The notes beneath the pieces are model-generated. The model ran no database searches. It was not told the origin of the DNA and was given only the letters and a program-made list of their open reading frames with translations. This document shows, in pieces, positions 37,753 through 46,868 of a DNA stretch of 64,000 nt. The DNA comes from Nanobdellota archaeon (lineage in GTDB: Archaea > Nanobdellota > Nanobdellia > Pacearchaeales > GW2011-AR1), in assembly GCA_030698805.1 (NCBI GenBank), contig JAUYMA010000009.1, forward strand, positions 89,208-153,207, in the 5' to 3' direction. The position numbers and the translations under genes are program-made. Each line of letters opens with the position of its first letter. Within the stretch, counting starts at the first letter, position 1.

Positions 37753-38514
37753 ATGCAAGAAAAGAGGAGATCGATTTTGAATGAACAATATAGGTCTTTT
37801 GTCGACTCATGGTCTTTAAAGAGAAAATTCTGGTTTTCTTACGTTTTTGATTTGATATTCTATTTTTTAATTATAATGTCTTTTATTTTTTGGGGATCTC
37901 TCCTTAAAAAGAAAGCTGAAAGTCTTGCTGGAGTGGATTATGCTTCAGTATTTAGTGGAAATATGCAGCAAATGAACTCGGCATTAGACATTTTACAATC
38001 TTTTTACATTTACTTGATTATTTCTTTGGCTATCTTGGCTTTAGTGATGATCTTGATATTTACTCTTTGCAAAGGAGTTATTTGGACTTCCCTTATGAAT
38101 AAAGGAAGAACCTATAAGTACTTTCGAAATTTATTCTTTTCTAATCTATTATTTTATATTCCTTTCCTCTTAATATTAGTCTTTTTGCTTATGAGGAATC
38201 AGAGCATTATTGCAGGAATACTCTTCTTACTTGTACTGCACTTTAATGGATTATCACTTTACTTCCTTTCTGCCGGCGAGGGTTTGTGGAAAGGTTTAAA
38301 GAATGCTTTCAGAACAGGATATAAAGTCCATAAATTCTTATTGTTCTATGCTCTTTTTGGCATATTGTTCTTCATTCTTGATTTAATCTTTGGGTGGATC
38401 AGAAATAACTTTACCACTAATTTCTCTTCAGGCCTTGCAATTTTATTACTCTTGGTTTTATTCTTAGCTATTGTTCGTAATGGCTTCATAAAATTAGTAG
38501 ACAAAATAAAATGA
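37753..38514 (+). CDS. Polytopic membrane protein
   Basis: Six or so hydrophobic helices; stop overlaps the next start (ATGA at 38511). Confidence 0.75.
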   Translation: MQEKRRSILNEQYRSFVDSWSLKRKFWFSYVFDLIFYFLIIMSFIFWGSLLKKKAESLAGVDYASVFSGNMQQMNSALDILQSFYIYLIISLAILALVMILIFTLCKGVIWTSLMNKGRTYKYFRNLFFSNLLFYIPFLLILVFLLMRNQSIIAGILFLLVLHFNGLSLYFLSAGEGLWKGLKNAFRTGYKVHKFLLFYALFGILFFILDLIFGWIRNNFTTNFSSGLAILLLLVLFLAIVRNGFIKLVDKIK

Positions 38515-40763
38515 GGAAAAGGGGTTCAAATGTTGAAAGAAGAGATTTCAGGCAAAGCGGTTTAAACAGGAAAGGGCAAGTTGCTCTTTTTGTTATTATC
38601 GCTCTTATAATTGCGGCATTCATCATAGGGGTATTTTTCTATAAAAAATATGTGGGGGAAGAAGAAGAGAAGATTGAAATAGAAAATACTGAAGTGATAT
38701 CTGAGCAATCTCAAGTTCTTGGAAGCGCAGTAGGAGAATGCTTGGAGAAATTGACTGCTTCAGGATTAGAATTGATTGGTCTGCAAGGAGGATATATTAA
38801 CGCCCCCGTAGATTTGGACAAGGGAGTATTTAGGAATGACGAAGGTCAAGATGTTGTTTTTAGAGGAAATGTTATGGATGTTGAAGAAAACCGGGCAGGT
38901 TATAATGAGGTGCCCTATTGGATGACACAAGATTCGATAGCAATTCCCAGTAAACAATTCATGGAAGAAGAGCTTGAGGATTATCTTGAATTGAACATTC
39001 CTATTTGCGTTGATAATTTTAAAAGTATCAAAGAGAAAGGAATGCAGGTAAATAGCGAGAGAATAGAGGCAGATGTTTCTCTCTCAGAGTTCGTATATGT
39101 CAAATTGAATTGGCCGATTAGCGCTCAGGATCTTGGCAATAATACTTTTAATTTTGAGAAAACTGAATACAAGCACCCTGTTGATTTTCAGAGCATTTAC
39201 AAAGTTGCATTCACACTTGCTTCTAACGAGTTGGCGCATGCTTATTTGGAAGATCATGCCAAACAATTAATTTCTCTATATAGCTATTCGGGCGGAGACA
39301 AAACAGAATTTAATGTTCCTCCTTTTTCTTTAACTGTTGCAAACCAGGATTGCGACGCAGTAAGCTGGACCAAAGAGGAAGTCAAGGAGAGCTTAATTGC
39401 AATATTCTATAAAAATTATCCTTACTTAAAGATTGATAAAACTAATTATACAAAAATTATTACGGGAGATTCAGTTACCCAGGGAGTTTATGATAGCTTT
39501 ATCTTAGACTATCTGGAATCCATGCCCAATATTTCAGTGGATTTCAGGTATGCTTTTGAAAATGAGATGTATTTTGATATTTCTCCTTCAAATGGAAATA
39601 CTTTGACTGCGGACAGAAATGCTCAGGCAGGCATTCCCTTCCTTCCAGGATTCTGCAATCTAGAATATAGGTATAAATATTCCCTGCAGATTCCTATACT
39701 TATTAAGATAAAAGATGCAAACTCTTTGAGGTATCAAGACGGCTACCAGTTTTATTTCCCTATGAAAGCATATATTTGCGGCAATCAAAATAGAGGATGT
39801 GTTGGGGCGCCTGCTTATAGGTCTAACTTGAGCCTTAATACTTTATTTGGAGAAGAGGTCGAGTCTCGATTGTACAATTGCAGCGATTTCGATAAAGGCA
39901 TAAATATTAGCATAAAGATGCCTGATTTATCCAATGCTACCAAAGTAGATGTTACGCATACTTGCACAGGATTTTTGAATGAATGCTATCTTGGAAAGAC
40001 AGGCAACGATGGCATTTTGAAGACTCAGCTTCCTAAATGCTCTAATCCTAAATTGATTATTCAGAAATTAGGATATGCCACAATTAAAGACTCTCCAAAA
40101 GATTCCTACCAACTTGAAGAAGTAAAGAATTATACCTTGGATGTTGAACTTGTAAAAGCTTATAATTTATTAAGAAATTATTACTTAAGCAATGGATTTA
40201 CTTCAATTAATCCAAATTGTACTGCCTCTTATGGCTCTGCCCAAGATTTATTAAGCCAGACAAGAAGCGCTGTTAGAAAGCAAGACGATAAAATAACTCT
40301 TACTATCGAAGGAGACAAAATACAGACTCCAATTTTAATTTATCCAGTTCAAAGAAATATAAAATTGAACAGTGGAAAGTTCAATGTTTCTACCGCATAT
40401 TCCGGCAGAGTTACTATTCAGCCTTCTGAATATGAGCATGACGACGATGAATTAACAGTAAGCGTTAATCCTTCCAGAAGCGGAGATTATAATGGCCTAT
40501 GGTTCCTGGGCAAACATCAGTTTAATTGGAGCCCTGATAAAAACTCTATGATAGGGGATAGGATTAAATTTTATGCAGTTGTTGAACACTTCTCTGATGA
40601 CTCAATGGAAGTTAAGACTTTACAAAGAAAGATTATCCAGGAAGATGGCAGGTTGAGCGGGAGAATCACTGCGGATAAAAATTGTGACGGGCTAAATGAA
40701 GTAATTGACTTAACTTTAAATCCTTCAGATTACATCAAATTTATAATGCCGGAGTTCAGCTAA
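38511..40763 (+). CDS. Large surface protein with pilin-like N-terminus (750 aa)
   Basis: LNRKGQVALFVIIALIIAAFIIGVFFYKKYVGEEEE resembles a class III signal peptide; long extracytoplasmic-type C-terminus. Confidence 0.75.
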   Translation: MRKRGSNVERRDFRQSGLNRKGQVALFVIIALIIAAFIIGVFFYKKYVGEEEEKIEIENTEVISEQSQVLGSAVGECLEKLTASGLELIGLQGGYINAPVDLDKGVFRNDEGQDVVFRGNVMDVEENRAGYNEVPYWMTQDSIAIPSKQFMEEELEDYLELNIPICVDNFKSIKEKGMQVNSERIEADVSLSEFVYVKLNWPISAQDLGNNTFNFEKTEYKHPVDFQSIYKVAFTLASNELAHAYLEDHAKQLISLYSYSGGDKTEFNVPPFSLTVANQDCDAVSWTKEEVKESLIAIFYKNYPYLKIDKTNYTKIITGDSVTQGVYDSFILDYLESMPNISVDFRYAFENEMYFDISPSNGNTLTADRNAQAGIPFLPGFCNLEYRYKYSLQIPILIKIKDANSLRYQDGYQFYFPMKAYICGNQNRGCVGAPAYRSNLSLNTLFGEEVESRLYNCSDFDKGINISIKMPDLSNATKVDVTHTCTGFLNECYLGKTGNDGILKTQLPKCSNPKLIIQKLGYATIKDSPKDSYQLEEVKNYTLDVELVKAYNLLRNYYLSNGFTSINPNCTASYGSAQDLLSQTRSAVRKQDDKITLTIEGDKIQTPILIYPVQRNIKLNSGKFNVSTAYSGRVTIQPSEYEHDDDELTVSVNPSRSGDYNGLWFLGKHQFNWSPDKNSMIGDRIKFYAVVEHFSDDSMEVKTLQRKIIQEDGRLSGRITADKNCDGLNEVIDLTLNPSDYIKFIMPEFS

Positions 40764-40764
40764 A

Positions 40765-42819
40765 ATGAGAAAAGAGCATAAAATAAAAATAACTTGGTTG
40801 TTCCTTGCTTTATTAATTAGCATCCCTTTCTACATTTCTGCTTCCATGGCGGCTGCTCAAACAGATGCAAATATTCCTGTTCAGAATACTCAAGTTGCTA
40901 ATTCACGCATTAGCTTTACAGAATCTGATTTAGTTAGTATAACTTCTTTGGTTTTTGCCTCTCAAACTGTTTCTTCTAATATTTCTGATCCTGGAGACGT
41001 TGCTAACCAGTGCATTGCCAAGCATGAGCAATCTTCTCAATTGGCGGATCTAATGGATAATGATATAATCAAGATTCTGGAGCAAGTTTCTGCAGTGATG
41101 TATATGATTTATACTACTATGACTGCAGTCCATACTATCTTGTCTGTGGTATCTGCTTTCTTTAGTCTTGAAGGAGGCTGCTGTGCAGGCCAGCCTTATA
41201 CTACTGCAGCTTGCGGGGCTTTTGATGGAGCTAAGAATGCGTGGGATGGAGTATATAATAGCCCAATGGTTGCCGCTTTAGGATGTTTTGTCAGCTGCGG
41301 CTGGTGCACTGGCCAAGGTAATTGCGGAGGATTTTTTGCGAATATACCTTTATTTAATAGTGTTCCCAAAGTAATGAGCGGGGCCAGATTGAGTCCATAT
41401 GAAAATATTTACACTGCAAGCGCTTGCTTGTGCCCCACTGCAATACTATTTAATCTGAGGAAATTAAAAACAATTTATGATACTTATGATTGTTGCATCC
41501 AAGAAGCCTGTACTAATGGTATTAGCACTCAATCCTGCGAGAGAATGCTTGATGAAGCTACCTGCATGTATTGGAAGGGATCATTATATAAAATTCTAGT
41601 AAGAATTGTTATGGGTTTACTTGCCGGATATATTCAAAAAATGATAATTAATATTATTGGGAAAAATCTTCTGCTTAATTGCATGCTGGCTTTATTTGAT
41701 TTAGCACAGATTCCGAGCACTATACAAGGAGTTCAACAAGGATATAAGTGGGTAAGCGTTACTTTCTCTGAACCTAATTGCAAAGACTTAGGATTTGAAA
41801 AAATTATTTTGGAAGTACAAGCTAGTAAGCCTATTTACAAAGATGTCAAGGTTTACGATTCTAACAGTGATGGAAGGTATGATGGTTTTACTGAGGTTGT
41901 TAATGGCGCAGATGGAGAGGTGCATAGTACAAAGACTAATTATGCGGAAACTGCAATGACCAACAATCGAGCAATCTTGAATGAGAGGGGCATGATCCAA
42001 AATGTTGAGACCTTGCCTGCGAGCGGAGGAGTTAATATAAAACAAGGAGATATCATTACAGTAAAGAGTACTGGACAGTCGTATGTTGTAAGGGAAACTG
42101 ATCCTGAAACAGCTAGCCGATTCGGATATAATCTTAAAACTACTGATGGCAGCGAAATTACCTTGATGCCTACTGCTGGAGAAGGAGAACTTTCTTACGA
42201 TGATATTCAAGTAGACAGATTATCTGATCAGGCTACACCAGAGGATAAGAAATTTTATAATGGAATGAGCACGGCAATTCATAGATATAATAAATATGAG
42301 CGGAAAGAAAAAGTTTATCAGAATGACGCTGAAATAGGACAAGATCTAATCAAGGGGGAGAGCGCTATTGTTCAAAGAGGAGAGGCATTTATTCAATATA
42401 GCAAGGATAAAGACGGAAATGTGCAGCAGAGAGAAGTATCTGTTATTATTGATTATTCTTCCAGAGGAGGAGAATACAGGCCTAAAATTGACGGCAATTA
42501 TATCGAAGAGCCAGTGATCAGGACAGTAGATTCCGCAGGCCAGAAAAATGAGTATGTAATGCATAAAGGCCAGCTTTACAAGAGGGAAGGCAGTACTGGG
42601 AATGAATGGAAACGCTCTGATGATCCTGAACCTATTGTAGTTCAAGGAAAGACTAATGATGCTAATATAGTGCGTATAAAAGAACAAGAAAAGAACCAGC
42701 AGAGAGAACAAAGAGCTTACAAAGCCGCCTGGTTATTGCTTGACAGCACATTGGGCAAATATGCATATAGCAAGATAGATGAAATGTGCAAGCAAGAATG
42801 GGAAAGCTCTGAGAATTAA
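40765..42819 (+). CDS. Cys-rich membrane protein of unknown function (684 aa)
   Basis: Signal/TM N-terminus; Cys-rich first half (GGCCAGQPYTTAACGAF, GCFVSCGWCTGQGNCGGF, CLCP, DCCIQEACTNG); helical hydrophobic segments; 1-nt gap from the previous gene. Confidence 0.75.
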   Translation: MRKEHKIKITWLFLALLISIPFYISASMAAAQTDANIPVQNTQVANSRISFTESDLVSITSLVFASQTVSSNISDPGDVANQCIAKHEQSSQLADLMDNDIIKILEQVSAVMYMIYTTMTAVHTILSVVSAFFSLEGGCCAGQPYTTAACGAFDGAKNAWDGVYNSPMVAALGCFVSCGWCTGQGNCGGFFANIPLFNSVPKVMSGARLSPYENIYTASACLCPTAILFNLRKLKTIYDTYDCCIQEACTNGISTQSCERMLDEATCMYWKGSLYKILVRIVMGLLAGYIQKMIINIIGKNLLLNCMLALFDLAQIPSTIQGVQQGYKWVSVTFSEPNCKDLGFEKIILEVQASKPIYKDVKVYDSNSDGRYDGFTEVVNGADGEVHSTKTNYAETAMTNNRAILNERGMIQNVETLPASGGVNIKQGDIITVKSTGQSYVVRETDPETASRFGYNLKTTDGSEITLMPTAGEGELSYDDIQVDRLSDQATPEDKKFYNGMSTAIHRYNKYERKEKVYQNDAEIGQDLIKGESAIVQRGEAFIQYSKDKDGNVQQREVSVIIDYSSRGGEYRPKIDGNYIEEPVIRTVDSAGQKNEYVMHKGQLYKREGSTGNEWKRSDDPEPIVVQGKTNDANIVRIKEQEKNQQREQRAYKAAWLLLDSTLGKYAYSKIDEMCKQEWESSEN

Positions 42820-43580
42820 TTTTTCTTTATAGATAAATGATTAAGATCGCCGATTAATAGATTGCCATTTTTTCCTGGCCCGTATTGAATTAAAAATAAA
42901 TGCTTAATGGCTTCAGCAGGATCTTCTTCACTGCCATGTCCCGCAGGGAGTATTAAAATTTCCTTTCTTTGCCAGGCAGACATAATTCTATCAACTTGCA
43001 ATTTATATTGCTCTTTTATTTCCTCTCCATTTGTTATCTGATCAAAGTCAAAGGAATCTGCGCCTTCTAATCTACTTCTGTTTTGAAGAAGGTTTTCTGC
43101 AATGGTTGAGTACATTGTTCTTCCATAAATATCGATAGCGATTTCTCTCATAGGCGGGACGGAGAAGCCTAAAGAAGAAAGGGAAATAATAGTTTGTTCC
43201 AAATTGCCCGATCCTAAACCTGAAGGTCTTCCTGAGAGCATATAATTTTCAGCGTCTAATTCACAATAAAATGAAGATTTAGCAATTAAATAGACATGCC
43301 CTTGGGCCCCGCCACCTTGCCAATGCCACTCTCTAAATATGTTTGGAAGTTGAAATACCAATGCGTGACTTCCGCGAGCTATCAAAGCAGAGTGATTTTT
43401 AGGAACTGCAATGCCTGCTGGAATATGGCTATGTATTAATGGATTGCCTGTTATTTCCTCACTTGATACCGGACGGAAACTATTGAATAAATCTGTCGTC
43501 CTCTTCTCAGCTAATTCATAAATATTAAAAGTTGTAATTTTTGCTTTATCATCATATCCTGCGAGAGAATTATTTTGCAT
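42816..43580 (-). CDS. Hypothetical protein
   Basis: Complete ORF; 15-nt gap from the 43596 gene (probable operon). Confidence 0.65.
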   Translation of the reverse strand: MQNNSLAGYDDKAKITTFNIYELAEKRTTDLFNSFRPVSSEEITGNPLIHSHIPAGIAVPKNHSALIARGSHALVFQLPNIFREWHWQGGGAQGHVYLIAKSSFYCELDAENYMLSGRPSGLGSGNLEQTIISLSSLGFSVPPMREIAIDIYGRTMYSTIAENLLQNRSRLEGADSFDFDQITNGEEIKEQYKLQVDRIMSAWQRKEILILPAGHGSEEDPAEAIKHLFLIQYGPGKNGNLLIGDLNHLSIKKN

Positions 43581-43595
43581 ATTATCAATTTTATT

Positions 43596-44849
43596 TTAAG
43601 CTAGTTTTTTAATTAATTCATTGCTTCTTTTCATTCCTTCTCCTATTTGGTTTTTGAAGAATTCCTTTGTTTCATCAAACTGCTGCTGATATCCCTGAAT
43701 ATCTCCCCTGTTAACAATTGAGGCCCACTCATGGGTTGCAATGATGAAAGCTAGATCATCTTCTCTAATAGTTAAATCACTAATTAGTGCGCTGATGGAT
43801 TCTTCTCTTAATTCCTTATTTTTCCAAAGGTATTCTGCAATTCCTAATCTAAGCTTTGATAAAGGCGTTGAGTAAAGATCATTTTTATGAGGTTTTATTG
43901 ACAATTTATGCCAGGAATCAATTAAGGCAAATTGGCTTAAGTGCGAATTTGGTTTTCTTCCTTCTTTTCTTCCTAAATTAAATTCTCCTAGAATCTTGTC
44001 ATCAAGTATCTTGCCATTGCTGGCATTATCAAAAACAAAATTACCTGCTGCTTCCAGCCTTTTTCTTAATTCTGACTCCTGGCCACTAATCGACAAAGCG
44101 AAGAGTTCTGAGGCAGAGTCTGCATATCGATTTATTTGTTCCTGGGCAAAAGGATTGAGGATTGCTATTCCCGAATAAAGGTGAGCTTTATTGTTCAAAA
44201 TTCTTAGAGCAAGGAGTATCTTGACATTATCAATACCTCCAAGATAGGAAGCACTTTCCCATGGGAAGAATCCTCTCTTTTTCCACGCTGTTGCCATGCT
44301 CAGGAAACCTGTTTGCGTGGTGGCTTGCACATCGGCAGTTATCCTGTCATGTTCTTGGTAGTTAGGAAGACTGATTAAATTCGCTTTGAATTCTCTAAAT
44401 ATTTCTTGGGCTGTTTCATATGCTTGAGGAGAGCATTGCTGATGATGGATCAGGACAAAATTCTTTCCTTGAGGATCAATTGTTGGGCCATACATTGGAT
44501 GGATTGGTACAATATGAGAATTCTTTGGAAGATGCTTCTCAAAAGCAAGAACTTCCGGAGTTTTTACTGAAGTCTGGCCCGTTACTATCGCCCCTGGTTT
44601 TGTTGAAGGGCCTAGCTCTGCCACTACTGATCCGATCATCTCCGCTGGAACTGAATATATTTGAAAATCGCTTCTTTTGACCACCTCCATTCCGTTATCA
44701 TAAACTTGGACATTTGTATCGGAGAGTTTTCTTCTTATTTCCGCAAGTTTGTCTGGCACATCGCAGCCATTGACATGGTATCCTAATTGAGATAATTTGC
44801 GTGCCATTGGCAATCCCATATCCCCCAGGCCAATCATACCTATTTCCAT
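43596..44849 (-). CDS. Prephenate dehydrogenase-like protein
   Basis: MEIGMIGLGDMGLPMARKLSQLGYHVNGCD; HIVPIHPMYGPTI...LISLPNYQEHDRITADVQATTQ. Confidence 0.8.
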   Translation of the reverse strand: MEIGMIGLGDMGLPMARKLSQLGYHVNGCDVPDKLAEIRRKLSDTNVQVYDNGMEVVKRSDFQIYSVPAEMIGSVVAELGPSTKPGAIVTGQTSVKTPEVLAFEKHLPKNSHIVPIHPMYGPTIDPQGKNFVLIHHQQCSPQAYETAQEIFREFKANLISLPNYQEHDRITADVQATTQTGFLSMATAWKKRGFFPWESASYLGGIDNVKILLALRILNNKAHLYSGIAILNPFAQEQINRYADSASELFALSISGQESELRKRLEAAGNFVFDNASNGKILDDKILGEFNLGRKEGRKPNSHLSQFALIDSWHKLSIKPHKNDLYSTPLSKLRLGIAEYLWKNKELREESISALISDLTIREDDLAFIIATHEWASIVNRGDIQGYQQQFDETKEFFKNQIGEGMKRSNELIKKLA

Positions 44850-44981
44850 ATCTTAGGTTTACTCCTTTCAGCTTTAATATGCTTTCTCATCTTTTTTCTA
44901 CTTAAAATCAAGTTATAAACTTTACTAATGTTACCACTACTTAGATACTACAATAGAAAGATTTAAATACTAGTATTTGCT

Positions 44982-45929
44982 ATGAAATGTATGCCAAACA
45001 ATACACAACCAGATCATAGAAAAGAGTTAATACAAAAACTCGATTCTTACGACTTAGGAAGGAGAATACAGGGCGCACTTAACTCTGGATCTGCTGATAA
45101 AGCTGCTCCAAAATTGAAAGCGTATACTGAACAGGCTTTTATTGAGCGAGAAGCTGCTAAAAGAGGAGTAAGCGTACCTGATTATACTGCTTTATATAAT
45201 AGTTATGATGATGCTGACAAAAATTCATTACTTTTATCATTCTTACCTGCTAGAGAAGGATTAGATAGGCTTGAAGCTGCTAAATATTTGAAGGGAAATC
45301 TTGAAGAAATTCTTAAAGAAGATGCAAATAAGGCTGACTTAACAAAGATATTAGATAAAGAAGAAGCAATAGGAAGACTTGACGCTATTGCGCAGGTTAA
45401 GGGTGATGATGCTGCTAGAGACGACCTTAGGGAATATAGTGAGTATGTGTCTTTAGGCAAGCAGATGGAGAAGCTTAAGAGATATGAAGCTAATCTTGGA
45501 AATGATGCCGATGAGAAGAAAAAGAAGAAAGGCGATGAATTATTGGCAGAAGCTCCTGCTCGTTATAGAGAGGCTATAAGAAACATGGCAGTAAGAGTTG
45601 CGGTTGAAGAGGCAAGAAGTAACTTACTCAAGAAAGGTTACGATCAACAGACTGCAAACGCTTTGGCCGAAACTGATCAGACAATTGCAAGAATTGATCC
45701 AAGTTATGACTTAATCAAGAAAGCTATCAAGAAAGTTCTTGAAGAGGAAGAGAAAACTTACTCTGGCAAAGATGGCAAGGGTATGAAGGAAAGACTCTAC
45801 AATCACTTAAAGAGTAACATCGGCTACGCAATGAGTAGTGGAAACAGAGAACTTGAAGAGCATGCCTTGAACTTAACATACGCAGCTTTCAATGGAAGCG
45901 GAGACTTTATAGGAAGAAAGAAAATTTAA
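44982..45929 (+). CDS. Charged helical hypothetical protein
   Basis: Complete ORF; TATA-like GATTTAAATAC upstream. Confidence 0.65.
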   Translation: MKCMPNNTQPDHRKELIQKLDSYDLGRRIQGALNSGSADKAAPKLKAYTEQAFIEREAAKRGVSVPDYTALYNSYDDADKNSLLLSFLPAREGLDRLEAAKYLKGNLEEILKEDANKADLTKILDKEEAIGRLDAIAQVKGDDAARDDLREYSEYVSLGKQMEKLKRYEANLGNDADEKKKKKGDELLAEAPARYREAIRNMAVRVAVEEARSNLLKKGYDQQTANALAETDQTIARIDPSYDLIKKAIKKVLEEEEKTYSGKDGKGMKERLYNHLKSNIGYAMSSGNRELEEHALNLTYAAFNGSGDFIGRKKI

Positions 45930-45958
45930 TTAAATTTTTCTTAGCTCTTTTTTCCTTT

Positions 45959-46819
45959 TTATTTTTTATTTTTTTCAGCGTCTAGAATTTTTGCAATAAT
46001 ATTAGTCATTTCTCCAATGAACTTTTCTGCTTTTTCCTGCCAGATATCTATCTCCGCGCCCTTGACGTTTTTTATCTCCCCATGCATGATTGACTTGTGC
46101 AAAAGGTAAAGGTCCCGAAGGTTTCTTACAGAATTGATATCCAACATCCCCCTATCTACGAAAGCATCTTTGAGAAGCATAGGGATATGTTCAGGACTTG
46201 GAGGCACTTTTCCTGCAGTAATAAGCGCTGCTTGGGAAGAATCTATCATTGACCAATAAACCCCTTCTATCGCACTTATTTCTGCAGCCTTGCTTCTAGC
46301 TAAATGTATTGGCGCTCTTTGAAGGGCAGTATAAACTGCTTCAGGGGTTGAGCGAATCTTTCCTTGGGCTAAAAGAGCTTTTATCGGCAAGAAGAATCCT
46401 CCACTATCTATTAATGCCTCTCCATACCTTAAAATATTAATAATTACTGGATCCCCATATAGCAAATCCTGCCACCAGGTTGTTAATTTTACCGTGTTTA
46501 TATGAAGCTCATTTTGATATTTATTTGAGGATATGAGTTTGGCCAATTCTTCCCTGTACCACGCAACTAATTCAATGTCCCAATTAATAGAAGCATCATC
46601 AACTATTAGGACAATGTCTATGTCTGAAGTCGCGGTTGCGGAATGTTTTGTTTGCGAACCGAATAGGATGGAGGCCTTTACTAGCTTATCGAATTTTTTG
46701 TGAACTTGCATTGCAAATTCTATCGCAATTTCTTTCTCGCTTGTAAATTCTTTATTGGGATATTGATCTTTTTGGGGAATACTAGGTTTGACTTCTATTT
46801 CCTCTTTTTTTACATCCAT
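45959..46819 (-). CDS. Nucleotidyltransferase-domain protein with HEPN-like C-terminal helices
   Basis: ASILFGSQTKHSATATSDIDIVLIVDD NTase motif; helical C-terminus. Confidence 0.8.
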   Translation of the reverse strand: MDVKKEEIEVKPSIPQKDQYPNKEFTSEKEIAIEFAMQVHKKFDKLVKASILFGSQTKHSATATSDIDIVLIVDDASINWDIELVAWYREELAKLISSNKYQNELHINTVKLTTWWQDLLYGDPVIINILRYGEALIDSGGFFLPIKALLAQGKIRSTPEAVYTALQRAPIHLARSKAAEISAIEGVYWSMIDSSQAALITAGKVPPSPEHIPMLLKDAFVDRGMLDINSVRNLRDLYLLHKSIMHGEIKNVKGAEIDIWQEKAEKFIGEMTNIIAKILDAEKNKK

Positions 46820-46868
46820 TTTTATATTAAGGTAATGTTGTTTTTAAATTTTTACTACTGCCTTCCCA

